A stretch of 16,440 nucleotides of DNA from Competibacteraceae bacterium UBA2788. Its GTDB lineage: Bacteria > Pseudomonadota > Gammaproteobacteria > Competibacterales > Competibacteraceae. The stretch is from NCBI GenBank assembly GCA_002352185.1, contig DEHY01000130.1, positions 35,688-52,127 on the forward strand, in the 5' to 3' direction. Below the pieces are notes generated by a model that worked only from the letters and a program-made list of their open reading frames with translations, did not search any database and was not told the DNA's origin. Below are positions 5,942 through 13,708 of the stretch, one piece after another. Within the stretch, counting starts at the first letter, position 1. Every line of letters starts with the position of its first letter. A program made the position numbers and the translations under genes.

Positions 5942-7245
5942 TTGGGCTGTTTGCGATGGTCAATGACTCGCACCGCCTTACCCTCGGAGCGCGGAAGCTC
6001 GCCGGTGCGCCGGACCACGACTTTGGCAGTCACGCCGATAAAATCCTTGATGTCCTTCTGGGCCTTGTGCGCCACCCGATCCATCGCCTCCTGGCCTTGA
6101 CCAACCAGCGGCGGGCTGCCTTCGACATTGACGGTCAGCAGATCCAGGTTGCCCTCGCGGGCGATTTCCAGTTGATAGAACGGCGACAGGGTTTCGGTCT
6201 GCATCAGGATCGCCTCGACTTGCGAGGGAAACACGTTGACGCCGCGAATGATCAGCATGTCGTCGGTGCGCCCGGTCACGCGCTTCATGCGGACATGGGT
6301 TCGACCGCAGCGGCAGGGCGCGGGATCGAGGACCGACACGTCGCGGGTGCGATAGCGGATCACCGGGAAGGCTTCCTTGGTCAGCGAGGTGATGACGATT
6401 TCGCCGGCCTCACCGTAGGGAATCGGCTGGCCGGTGTTCACGTCCACGGCTTCAATCAGGAAGTGATCCTCGAATACATGCAGGCCGTTTTTGGCTTCGA
6501 GACACTCAATGGCGACGCCGGGGCCGATGACTTCGGACAGACCGTAAATGTCCACCGCCTGAATGCCGAGGCGCGATTCCAGTTCGTAGCGCATCTCCTC
6601 AGTCCAGGGTTCAGCGCCGAAGATGCCGACCTTGAGCGACTGTTTGCGCAAGTCCACATTCATGTGATCGGCGGTTTCCGCCAGATTGAGCGCGTAGGAC
6701 GGAGTGCAGGACAGGCCGGTCGGCTCGAAATCCTGAATCAGCATGATTTGCCGCTGGGTCTGGCCGCCGGAGATTGGAGTGACCATCACGCCCAGTTCCT
6801 CAGCGCCGTAGTGCAGGCCCAATCCGCCGGTGAACAGACCGTAGCCGTAAGCATTGTGCAGGCGGTCGCCGGCGCGCATTCCCGCCGCAGCCAGACTGCG
6901 CGCCATCAGCCGCGCCCAGGTGCGCACGTCACGGCGGGTATAGCCAACCACGGTCGGTTTGCCGGTGGTGCCGGATGAGGCATGGATACGCACCACCTGG
7001 TCGGTGGGCACGGCGAACATGCCGAACGGATAATTTTCGCGCAGGTTCTCCTTCTTGGTGAACGGCAACCGCCGCACATCCGCCAATGACTGGATGTGAT
7101 GCGGCTTGACGCCCAGTTCGTCCATGGCGTCACGGTAGTATTTGACCGCCTGGTAACAACGCTCGACGGTGGCGCGCAACCGGCGCAGTTGCAAGTCCTG
7201 CAATTCCTCACGAGGCAGGGTTTCCTGTTCGACATCCAGAATCAT
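5938..7245 (-). CDS. paaK: Phenylacetate-CoA ligase
   Basis: ATP-dependent AMP-forming ligase that turns phenylacetate or a related arylacetate into its CoA thioester in the cytoplasm. Length 435 aa, as usual for PaaK. The P-loop-like AMP-binding motif SSGTTGKP is at 90-97. YGLSE (234-238) is the adenylate-contact motif. A CRCG cysteine pair is followed by [16 protein letters not shown] at about 327-342, the hinge into the C-terminal domain. The ATG at 7245 lies 30 nt after the CBS-ACT gene and the stop overlaps mobA. Aerobic paa ring-epoxidation genes are absent nearby. With IorAB and the Liv transporter this points to aromatic amino acid or arylacetate catabolism, possibly anaerobic. Confidence 0.93.
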   Translation of the reverse strand: MILDVEQETLPREELQDLQLRRLRATVERCYQAVKYYRDAMDELGVKPHHIQSLADVRRLPFTKKENLRENYPFGMFAVPTDQVVRIHASSGTTGKPTVVGYTRRDVRTWARLMARSLAAAGMRAGDRLHNAYGYGLFTGGLGLHYGAEELGVMVTPISGGQTQRQIMLIQDFEPTGLSCTPSYALNLAETADHMNVDLRKQSLKVGIFGAEPWTEEMRYELESRLGIQAVDIYGLSEVIGPGVAIECLEAKNGLHVFEDHFLIEAVDVNTGQPIPYGEAGEIVITSLTKEAFPVIRYRTRDVSVLDPAPCRCGRTHVRMKRVTGRTDDMLIIRGVNVFPSQVEAILMQTETLSPFYQLEIAREGNLDLLTVNVEGSPPLVGQGQEAMDRVAHKAQKDIKDFIGVTAKVVVRRTGELPRSEGKAVRVIDHRKQPK

Positions 7246-7275
7246 GGGCAGCGTTCTCAGGGTTGGGAATAGCGG

Positions 7276-7938
7276 TTAGGCGGTGATGACCGGCGGTAGC
7301 GTTTCGGTCAGCAGATCGTAGCCGAGATCGCGCAGATGCTGGTTCAGAGCGCGTGGAGTGCCGGCGCGATAACGCACGACCGCGATGCGCAAGCCGGTCT
7401 GGTCGGGGTGCAGCGGCGATACTACGGTGGCGATGTAGCCGCCCGCATCGTTGATGGTGGACAGCAGCCGACCCAGTTGTCCGATGGTGTCGGGCAGATG
7501 CACGGCGATGCGGGTGGTGTCTTCCATCAGGCAGCCGGTGATGTCGAGGAAGAAATCCAGCACATCTTCGTGAGTCAGAATGCCCACCAGCCGTCCGTTT
7601 TCGACCACCGGCAGGCAACCGATCTTTTCCTGGCGCAGCAGTCGCGCCGCTTCTTCAACCAAAGTATCCGGGGCGCAGGTGACTACGGGGGTCTGCATAA
7701 CCTGGGCGGCGGTGAGCTTGCCGAGCAGATAGTTGGCTTCGCCAACCGACAGGGTGGTGACTGGAGAGGGCGAGACCCGTTCGAGGTCATGGTGAGTCAC
7801 CAGTCCGACCAGTTGACCATCCCGCGCCACCGGCAAATGGCGGATGTGGCGGTCGCGCATCAGCGCCGCCAGTTGCGGCACTCGAGTGGTTTCGGTGACT
7901 TGCAACACCTCGCGGGTCATGATCCGATCCACGTACAT
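7276..7938 (-). CDS. CBS-CBS-ACT domain protein (putative ligand-sensing regulator)
   Basis: 220 aa with two CBS motifs (about 5-54 and 76-128; note RHLPVARDGQLVGLVTHHD and GCLPVVENGRLVGILTHED) followed by an ACT domain (about 142-212). The architecture resembles AcuB-like proteins. CBS pairs bind adenine nucleotides and ACT domains usually bind amino acids, so a sensor of energy state and aromatic or branched amino acid is a reasonable inference. No catalytic or DNA-binding domain is seen. The start is ATG at 7938, with AGGAG 8 nt upstream. A longer open frame to 8070 exists, but its extra 44 residues are the livF 3' end read in another frame. The gene follows livF by 10 nt. Confidence 0.85.
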   Translation of the reverse strand: MYVDRIMTREVLQVTETTRVPQLAALMRDRHIRHLPVARDGQLVGLVTHHDLERVSPSPVTTLSVGEANYLLGKLTAAQVMQTPVVTCAPDTLVEEAARLLRQEKIGCLPVVENGRLVGILTHEDVLDFFLDITGCLMEDTTRIAVHLPDTIGQLGRLLSTINDAGGYIATVVSPLHPDQTGLRIAVVRYRAGTPRALNQHLRDLGYDLLTETLPPVITA

Positions 7939-7948
7939 GGTTTGGCTC

Positions 7949-8674
7949 CTAATAACCCAGATAGGCCCGGCGCACGGCGTCATCGGCCAATAGATCCGTC
8001 GCCGGGGCGGTTTTGACGATACAGCCGGTTTCCAGAATCGCGCCGCGTTGCGCAATGGCGAGAGCGGCACGGGCGTTCTGTTCCACCAGCAGGAGGGTGA
8101 CGCCTTGGGCGTTGAGCTGCTGGATCACCCGGAAGATTTCCTCGACCAGCAGCGGCGCCAGCCCCATTGAAGGCTCGTCCAGCAGCAGCAGGCGCGGACG
8201 GCTGAGCAGGGCGCGGCCAATAGCCAGCATTTGCTGCTGGCCGCCGGACAGGGTGCCGGCCAGTTGTTCCCGGCGTTCATGGAGAATGGGAAACAGGGCA
8301 TAAACCCGGTCCAGTTGCTGATGCACCCATGGCTGATCGCGGCGCTGGCGGTAAGCGCCCAGCCGCAGGTTGTCTGCGACGCTGAGCGGGGCGAACACCT
8401 GGCGCCCTTCAGGCACTTGGCAGATGCCGGCGGCGACGATGCGATGCGACGGCCAGCGGGTAATGTCCTGACCTGCGAAGCGGATGCGGCCACTGCTGGC
8501 GGGATGGAGACCGGACAGGGTGTGGAGCAGGGTGGTCTTGCCGGCGCCATTGCCGCCGACCAGCGCGACCAATTCGCCCGTGTGGAGGGTCAAATCCACG
8601 GCGCGAATGGCGCAAACCGGGCCGTAATGGCTGCTCAGGCCGGCGATTTCCAGGAGCGGTTCATCAGACGGCAT
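7949..8674 (-). CDS. livF: Branched-chain-type ABC transporter ATPase LivF
   Basis: Second ATPase of a LIV/HAAT-type ABC importer, on the cytoplasmic face of the inner membrane. 241 aa. Walker A is GGNGAGKTT at 40-48, Q-loop region QVPEGRQVF at about 86-94, signature LSGGQQQ at 142-148, and Walker B LLLLDEP at 162-168. The VPEGR(Q/R)VF motif is typical of LivF rather than LivG. The start overlaps the livG 3' end by 11 bp. The cluster context suggests that the substrate is an aromatic amino acid or arylacid rather than leucine. This is inference, because the ATPases carry no substrate information. Confidence 0.93.
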   Translation of the reverse strand: MPSDEPLLEIAGLSSHYGPVCAIRAVDLTLHTGELVALVGGNGAGKTTLLHTLSGLHPASSGRIRFAGQDITRWPSHRIVAAGICQVPEGRQVFAPLSVADNLRLGAYRQRRDQPWVHQQLDRVYALFPILHERREQLAGTLSGGQQQMLAIGRALLSRPRLLLLDEPSMGLAPLLVEEIFRVIQQLNAQGVTLLLVEQNARAALAIAQRGAILETGCIVKTAPATDLLADDAVRRAYLGY

Positions 8675-9443
8675 ATTGAACCGCTCCTCCCAGATAGGCG
8701 GAGATCACCCGGGCATCGGCCTGAATATCCGCCGGTGTTCCTTCCGCCAGTACGCTGCCGTAATCCAGCACCAACAGGTGGTCGGAAACACTCATCACCA
8801 GCGGCATGTGATGCTCAACCAGCAACACGGTGACGCCGGCGGCGCGGATGCGGGCGATCAAGTCGCGTAGCGCAAAAGTTTCGGTGTCGTTAAGGCCCGC
8901 CGCCGGTTCGTCCAGCAGCAGCAAGCGCGGTTTTGCCGCCAAGGCGCGTGCGATTTCGACCCTTTTCATTAGGCCGTAAGGCAGGGTGCCAGCCGGTTGT
9001 GCGGCGCGATCCGCCAGTTCACAGAGTTCCAGCGCCTCGTGCGCCCATGCGCGCAATTGCCGCTCCTCGCGCCGCACCCTGGGCAGGCGCAACGCGGCGG
9101 CCAGCAGGCCGGTTCGAGCGCGTAAATGGCAGCCGACCATGACGTTTTCCAGCACCGTCATGGTGAAGAACAGTTGCAGATTCTGGAAGGTTCGGGTGAC
9201 GCCACGGGCGGCGATGCGGCAGGGCGGCAGACCGAGCAGTTCGCTGCCCTCGAAGCGGATGGAACCGGCGGAGGGCGCGTAGAAGCCACACAGTGCATTG
9301 AACAGGGTGGTCTTGCCGGCGCCGTTGGGGCCGATCACGGCGTAAATCAATCCGGCGGGCACTTGGAAGCTGACTCCGGCCAGGGCCATGACGCCGCCGA
9401 AGCTTTGTTCCAGCCCTTCGACCGCAAGCAGGGGCGCAGTCAA
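8664..9443 (-). CDS. livG: Branched-chain-type ABC transporter ATPase LivG
   Basis: First ATPase of the LIV/HAAT-type importer, partner of LivF. With the chosen start it has 259 aa. Walker A is GPNGAGKTT at about 38-46. The signature is the LivG-like degenerate form LPYGLMKRVEIARAL in place of LSGGQ. Walker B/D-loop is LLLLDEPAAGLN, and the H-loop His is in LLVEHHM. Two starts compete. TTG at 9443 overlaps the livM stop as TTGA, has GAGG upstream, and gives a family-like N-terminus (LTAPLLAVEGLEQSFGG). ATG at 9476 would add 11 residues lying inside livM. I prefer TTG because of the coupling, but the ATG is not excluded. Confidence 0.9.
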   Translation of the reverse strand: MTAPLLAVEGLEQSFGGVMALAGVSFQVPAGLIYAVIGPNGAGKTTLFNALCGFYAPSAGSIRFEGSELLGLPPCRIAARGVTRTFQNLQLFFTMTVLENVMVGCHLRARTGLLAAALRLPRVRREERQLRAWAHEALELCELADRAAQPAGTLPYGLMKRVEIARALAAKPRLLLLDEPAAGLNDTETFALRDLIARIRAAGVTVLLVEHHMPLVMSVSDHLLVLDYGSVLAEGTPADIQADARVISAYLGGAVQYAV

Positions 9444-10393
9444 GGCGTCATGCCTCGCGCCGTGCGCCAGGCCCATCTGGCCGCCTGGCTCAAACCTACG
9501 AATAGCCCTTGCGGCAGGAAAATCATGACCGCCATGAGCAGCGCGCCATGGATCAGCATCTCGTAATCCTCGAACACCACCAGCCCCTGGTGCAGCAACG
9601 TCAGAGCAATCGCGCCGCAGGCCGCGCCGTAAGTCGAGGCCAAACCGCCTAACACCACCATCGTCACCAGTTCGACGGAAACGGTCAGGTTGAACGAGTC
9701 GGGACTGACAAAGCCCTGTTGATGTGCGAACAGACTGCCGGCGAAGGCGGCAAACAGGGCGGAGGCGACGAATACCTGCGTTTTGGCGCGGCTGGTGTCA
9801 ATGCCGAGCATCTGGGCGGCGAATTCGGAGCCGCGCAAGGCGCGCAAGGCGCGGCCAACCCGCGAATCCACGATGTTGAGCGACAGCCAGATGGCCAACA
9901 GCATGGCCGCCGCGACCACGCCGTATCCGTGCAAATCATTATTGACCGACCAGCCCAGGAAGTTCAGCGGCGGGATGCCCGTCAGGCCGTCCGGTCCGCC
10001 GGTCCAGTGGGTGGCCTGGACCATGATGACGTGAGCGATCACGCCGAACCCCAAGGTTGCCATGGCCAGATAATGGCCGCGCAGGCGCAGGATCGGACGG
10101 GCGAGCAGCCAGGCGATCACGCCGGCGACCACCAGACCCGCCGCCAGAGCCAGCAGGGCCGGCCAGGCGTAGCGCGTGGTCAGAATGGCGGAGGCGTAGG
10201 CGCCAATGCCGAAAAAGGCGGCGTGGCCCAGCGAGATCTGGCCGGCGTAACCCATCAGCAGGTTGAGGCCGACGGCCAGAATGACATGCAGGCCGGCGGC
10301 GATGCCAACCACAATCACGAAGTAGTTGTTGGGAAACAGCACGGGCAGCGCTATCACACCCGCCGCAAGGGCGAAAAATCCGGCCAATCGCAT
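9440..10393 (-). CDS. livM: Branched-chain-type ABC transporter permease LivM
   Basis: Inner-membrane permease of 317 aa, hydrophobic throughout with about 8-10 predicted membrane segments. The LivM hallmark GYAGQISLGHAAFFGIGAY occurs at about 48-66. The cytoplasmic coupling loop carries GRALRALRGSEFAAQMLGID, the EAA-like region that contacts the ATPases. The stop overlaps the TTG start of livG. It starts 3 nt after the livH stop. Works with LivH as the heterodimeric translocation path. Confidence 0.92.
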   Translation of the reverse strand: MRLAGFFALAAGVIALPVLFPNNYFVIVVGIAAGLHVILAVGLNLLMGYAGQISLGHAAFFGIGAYASAILTTRYAWPALLALAAGLVVAGVIAWLLARPILRLRGHYLAMATLGFGVIAHVIMVQATHWTGGPDGLTGIPPLNFLGWSVNNDLHGYGVVAAAMLLAIWLSLNIVDSRVGRALRALRGSEFAAQMLGIDTSRAKTQVFVASALFAAFAGSLFAHQQGFVSPDSFNLTVSVELVTMVVLGGLASTYGAACGAIALTLLHQGLVVFEDYEMLIHGALLMAVMIFLPQGLFVGLSQAARWAWRTARGMTP

Positions 10394-10396
10394 GAG

Positions 10397-11275
10397 TCAG
10401 ACTCGTTCCGCAGCCTTATGGCCGAATAAGCCGGTCGGCTCGAAAAACAGCACCATCAGCACAAACAGGAAGGCGATGGCGTCCTTGTAGCCGGAGGAAA
10501 TGAGACCTGCGCCCAGAGCTTCCAGGACGCCAAGCAGCAGTCCGCCCGCAACTGCGCCCATGGGATTGCCGATACCGCCGACGATGGCGGCGGAAAAGCC
10601 CTTGAGGCCGAGCATGATCCCGGCTTCGTAGGAGCTGAATGTGATCGGAGCGATGAGAATGCCGGCCAGTGCGCCTAGACCAGCGGATAACCCATACGCC
10701 AGTCGCAGCATCACCCGCACATTGATGCCGACCAGTTGCGCGGCGGATCGGTTGAACGAACAGGCCAGCAGCGCCTTGCCCAGCAGCGTGCGGTTGAAGA
10801 AGACGCGAACCAGCGCGACCAGCAGCACGGTAACGCCCATCACCCACAGGCTTTGTGGCAGCAGAGTGGACCCGCCCAGCAGATGGATCGGGGCGTCGCC
10901 GGAAAAGGCCGGCATCGGATGAAAGTCCTTGCCCCAGAGCAGCAGCGCGACGCCCCGCAGCAGGATCGCCGCGCCAATAGTGATGATGATGGTGGTGACA
11001 ACCGGGGCGCCTGCGGCGGGTTCAATAGCGAAACGCTCCAGCAGCAATCCGACCAGAACCGTGAGCAGGGTGGCGAGGAGGGCCGCCAACGGCAGCGGAA
11101 AACCCGCAGACAGCAGCGCAATAGCCATCATCGCTCCCAGCATGACGAATTCGCCCTGGGCGAAGTTCACCACGTCGGAAGCGTTGTAGATAATGGCGAA
11201 ACCCAATCCCACCAGTGCGTAGAGCGAGCCTACGGTGATGCCGGTGACCAGGAACTGGAGCAATTGCTCAGGCAT
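10397..11275 (-). CDS. livH: Branched-chain-type ABC transporter permease LivH
   Basis: Inner-membrane permease of 292 aa, partner of LivM. The N-terminal signature is SLYALVGLGFAIIYNASDVV followed by NFAQGEF at about 37-43, characteristic of LivH. The coupling loop NRTLLGKALLACSFNRSAAQ is in the middle, and a conserved GLKGFSAAIVGGIGNPMGA lies near the C-terminal third. It starts 9 nt after the stop of the substrate-binding protein gene, in one operon with livM, livG and livF. Confidence 0.92.
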   Translation of the reverse strand: MPEQLLQFLVTGITVGSLYALVGLGFAIIYNASDVVNFAQGEFVMLGAMMAIALLSAGFPLPLAALLATLLTVLVGLLLERFAIEPAAGAPVVTTIIITIGAAILLRGVALLLWGKDFHPMPAFSGDAPIHLLGGSTLLPQSLWVMGVTVLLVALVRVFFNRTLLGKALLACSFNRSAAQLVGINVRVMLRLAYGLSAGLGALAGILIAPITFSSYEAGIMLGLKGFSAAIVGGIGNPMGAVAGGLLLGVLEALGAGLISSGYKDAIAFLFVLMVLFFEPTGLFGHKAAERV

Positions 11276-11284
11276 CGGTGGGGC

Positions 11285-12424
11285 TTATTCGACGATTTTC
11301 CAAACGCCATGATGGATTTCCACCATCTTGAAGGCGTCCAGATTCAGGCCCATATGATCGGTGGGACTCATGTTGAATACGCCTGCGGTGCCAATAAACC
11401 CCCGGGTTTTCTCGATCTCGTCGCGCACTTTGGCTTTATCGGCGCCGTCCGCCCGTTCCATCGCCGCTACCGCAATCATCAGGCCGTCATAAGCATGACC
11501 GCCAAAGGTGGATACCGGCCCGTATTTAGCCTCGTATTGGTTCCTGTACGCGAGCAGCACGGGTTTCTGTGGATCACTGTCCGGCAACTGTTCGGCGACG
11601 ACCAGGGCTGCGGCTGGCAGTCGCACGCCTTCCGCCGCTGCACCGGCCAGATCGATGAAGGTTTTGGAGGCGACGCCGTGCGACTGGTAGAGCGGCAGAT
11701 TGATGCCCAATTGCTTGATGTTTTTGGTGACAATGGCTGGAGCCTGACCGAAGCCGAAGTTGATGATCGCCTGTGCGTCCGATGACCGTATTTTGGTCAG
11801 TTGGGGGGTCATGTCGGTGTCCTTGTTGCCATAGGATTCGTCGGCAACGAAGGTGATGCCGGAAGTGGGGGCCAGCTTGAGCAGCTGTTCGCGGCCGGAT
11901 TTGTCGAAACCGCCATCGCCGGTGATCAGCGCGACCTTGGTCAACCCGCGTTTGCGCAGATCTTCAAAGATTTTGGCCGCAGCCATGCGGTCGGTGTGAG
12001 CGACCTTGAATACCCATTTTTTGACCGGTTCGACAATATCAACCGCACCCGCCAGCGAGATGAAGGGAATGCCTGCTTTTTCCACTTCGGGAATCACCGC
12101 CAGTGAATCGCCGGAAGTGGTGCCGCCGACAATAATGTCCACCTTATCATTCTGAATCAGGCGCTTGACAAAGTTGAGCGCTTCGCGGGCGTTGCCGCCG
12201 GTGTCATAGTGGATTAGTTCCAGAGGACGGCCCTTGATGCCGCCCTTGGCATTGATGCCGTCCACTGCCATTTGCAGAGTGCGCAGTTCGGGATCGCCCA
12301 GGAATGAGGCTGGGCCTGTGACTGACAGGAAGGAGCCGACTTTAATCGGTTCAACTGCACCCGCCAGGCTGGCGATCATGAGCAGAGCTGCGGCTAAAAT
12401 GATTTTCCACTGATTATCTTTCAT
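11285..12424 (-). CDS. Periplasmic amino-acid/arylacid-binding protein of the Liv-type ABC importer
   Basis: Type-I periplasmic binding protein (LivK/BraC-like, Peripla_BP_6), 379 aa. A clear Sec signal peptide spans residues 1-23 (MKDNQWK, then a hydrophobic core ending in SLAGA; cleavage predicted after A23). The mature part begins VEPIKVGSFLSVTGPASFLG, the standard start of the fold. IIVGGTTSGDSLAVIPEVE and AGIPFISLAGA are the ligand-cleft strands. The ATG at 12424 has GGGGG as Shine-Dalgarno and lies inside the last codons of the Uma2 gene (11-bp overlap). Distance from true leucine binders cannot be judged here. Operon partners (IorAB, PaaK) make phenylalanine, phenylacetate or other aromatics the better guess than leucine. 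Confidence 0.9.
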   Translation of the reverse strand: MKDNQWKIILAAALLMIASLAGAVEPIKVGSFLSVTGPASFLGDPELRTLQMAVDGINAKGGIKGRPLELIHYDTGGNAREALNFVKRLIQNDKVDIIVGGTTSGDSLAVIPEVEKAGIPFISLAGAVDIVEPVKKWVFKVAHTDRMAAAKIFEDLRKRGLTKVALITGDGGFDKSGREQLLKLAPTSGITFVADESYGNKDTDMTPQLTKIRSSDAQAIINFGFGQAPAIVTKNIKQLGINLPLYQSHGVASKTFIDLAGAAAEGVRLPAAALVVAEQLPDSDPQKPVLLAYRNQYEAKYGPVSTFGGHAYDGLMIAVAAMERADGADKAKVRDEIEKTRGFIGTAGVFNMSPTDHMGLNLDAFKMVEIHHGVWKIVE

Positions 12425-13061
12425 CGTTATTCCCCCCAGGGTTTGCGCTTACTGTCTGTTTTTCATAGTTATCAATTATGCTGCGACTCGCCAGGAATTC
12501 TTGCATATCCTCATTGACTACTCGCGCATAAATTGCTTCAACCGGCATGGATAGATCAATCGCAGCGAAATGGACTTGATCGCCAAGAAAATAGTGTTCA
12601 GATTGCCAGTGGTTGTCCCTTCGACAAATCTCCACATCTACAAAATCCTGCTCAATCAGCACGTATTCGTTGAGGCTGGGCAAATTTTGATAGGCCTTTC
12701 GCTTTAATGATTGATCTGTTCTTCGGGTTGATTTTGACAGCACTTCAATAATAATTACCGGTGATTCAGTGTAGTAGTCGTTATCCGTTTTATCCTCGCA
12801 TACCACTGTCACATCGGGGTAGAAAAAGTTATGTGCGACTTTAACTTTCATATCCGATGTAAATACATCACAAGGTGTGTCTTTGAGATGTATCCATAAT
12901 GAGCTGGAGACATTTGCAATAATACGCTGGTGATTTTTACTCGCCCCTGCCATCGCATAAACATCACCCTCAATATATTCATGTTTGACTTCGCCGATTA
13001 ATTCTCCTGCAAGATATTCTTCCTGGCTGATGAATGAGCGCTTCTGTTGTTGCAAGGCCAT
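12414..13061 (-). CDS. Uma2-family (DUF820) PD-(D/E)XK endonuclease-like protein
   Basis: 215 aa, typical length of the Uma2 family, whose members are putative restriction-endonuclease-fold proteins common in mobile and multicopy settings; cellular role unknown. Motifs: EYIEGDVYAMAGASKNHQ at about 28-45, PD at 82-83 (FFYPDVTVV), and EVLSKST with E106 and K110, the catalytic (D/E)XK part. ATG at 13061 has AGGAG 9 nt upstream. A longer frame to 13202 would overlap iorB and is rejected. The gene sits between iorB (47 nt away) and the binding-protein gene, which its 3' end overlaps by 11 bp. Its coding sequence is visibly AT-richer than all flanking operon genes, which suggests insertion by transfer. 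Confidence 0.85.
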   Translation of the reverse strand: MALQQQKRSFISQEEYLAGELIGEVKHEYIEGDVYAMAGASKNHQRIIANVSSSLWIHLKDTPCDVFTSDMKVKVAHNFFYPDVTVVCEDKTDNDYYTESPVIIIEVLSKSTRRTDQSLKRKAYQNLPSLNEYVLIEQDFVDVEICRRDNHWQSEHYFLGDQVHFAAIDLSMPVEAIYARVVNEDMQEFLASRSIIDNYEKQTVSANPGGNNDER

Positions 13062-13108
13062 TTTGTTTCTCCTGTGCTTGCTGTTCAGCTCTGGATAACA
13101 CAGTTGGG

Positions 13109-13708
13109 CTACACATGGCCCGCTGCCCGACCGGCTGCAAAAGCGCGGGCGTTGATATCCGCCAGATTGGGCTTGTAGGCGCGGAAGCCGGCGACGATGC
13201 ACTCCTCAAGCACTGTGGCGGGAAAGGGCAGATAGTCGCTGATCGCGCCCAGCATGATGGTGTTCACCAGCTTGGAGTTGCCCAGTTCTTCGGCGAGCGC
13301 GCCTGCGTCGAACGCATGAACCTCAATGCCTGCCGTCGCCAGTTCGCCAATCGGATCGGCGGGATAGTCGTACAGGCCGACTGAAACCACCGGTGGAGCG
13401 AGTCGCAAGGTGTTGACCATGGCCACGCCAGTTGGGCGCAGGTACGGTAGCCAGCGCAACGCTTCAGCCGCCTCAAACCCAATCAGCAGATCGGCTTCGC
13501 CGGGATCGATCTGCGGTGAATAGATCCTGGGACCGAACCGGACGTGTGAGGAGACCACGCCGCCGCGCTGGGCCATGCCGGCGACCTCGGTCTTTTTTAC
13601 ATCGTAGCCCTGGGCTAGGGCGGCGCGGGCCAGCATTTCGGCGGCGGTCATTACCCCCTGACCGCCGATGCCGACGACGAGGATGTTGGTCACGCGATCA
13701 ACAGTCAT
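13109..13708 (-). CDS. iorB: Indolepyruvate/arylpyruvate:ferredoxin oxidoreductase, beta subunit IorB
   Basis: 199 aa small subunit (2-oxoacid:acceptor oxidoreductase gamma-type domain). Together with IorA it decarboxylates indolepyruvate, phenylpyruvate and 4-hydroxyphenylpyruvate to arylacetyl-CoA, reducing ferredoxin. GIGGQGVMTAAEM lies at about 13-25, KKTEVAGMAQRGG at about 38-50. The start ATG at 13708 overlaps the iorA stop as ATGA, which indicates coupling; a longer upstream frame is part of iorA. It is followed 47 nt later by the Uma2 gene, probably an insertion within the transcript. Confidence 0.93.
   Translation of the reverse strand: MTVDRVTNILVVGIGGQGVMTAAEMLARAALAQGYDVKKTEVAGMAQRGGVVSSHVRFGPRIYSPQIDPGEADLLIGFEAAEALRWLPYLRPTGVAMVNTLRLAPPVVSVGLYDYPADPIGELATAGIEVHAFDAGALAEELGNSKLVNTIMLGAISDYLPFPATVLEECIVAGFRAYKPNLADINARAFAAGRAAGHV

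Noticed and set aside
5956..6978. Plus-strand open frame of 340 codons opposite paaK
   Set aside because: Antisense to paaK with residue composition typical of reverse-frame artefacts (many His, Gly, Arg, Asp) and no motif.
7939..8070. Longer N-terminus for the CBS-ACT protein
   Set aside because: These 44 codons are the end of livF in a different frame, and the internal ATG at 7938 has a strong AGGAG.
10736..11785. Plus-strand open frame of 349 codons across livH and the binding-protein gene
   Set aside because: Antisense to two genes at once with Gln/Arg/His-rich sequence and no recognisable fold.
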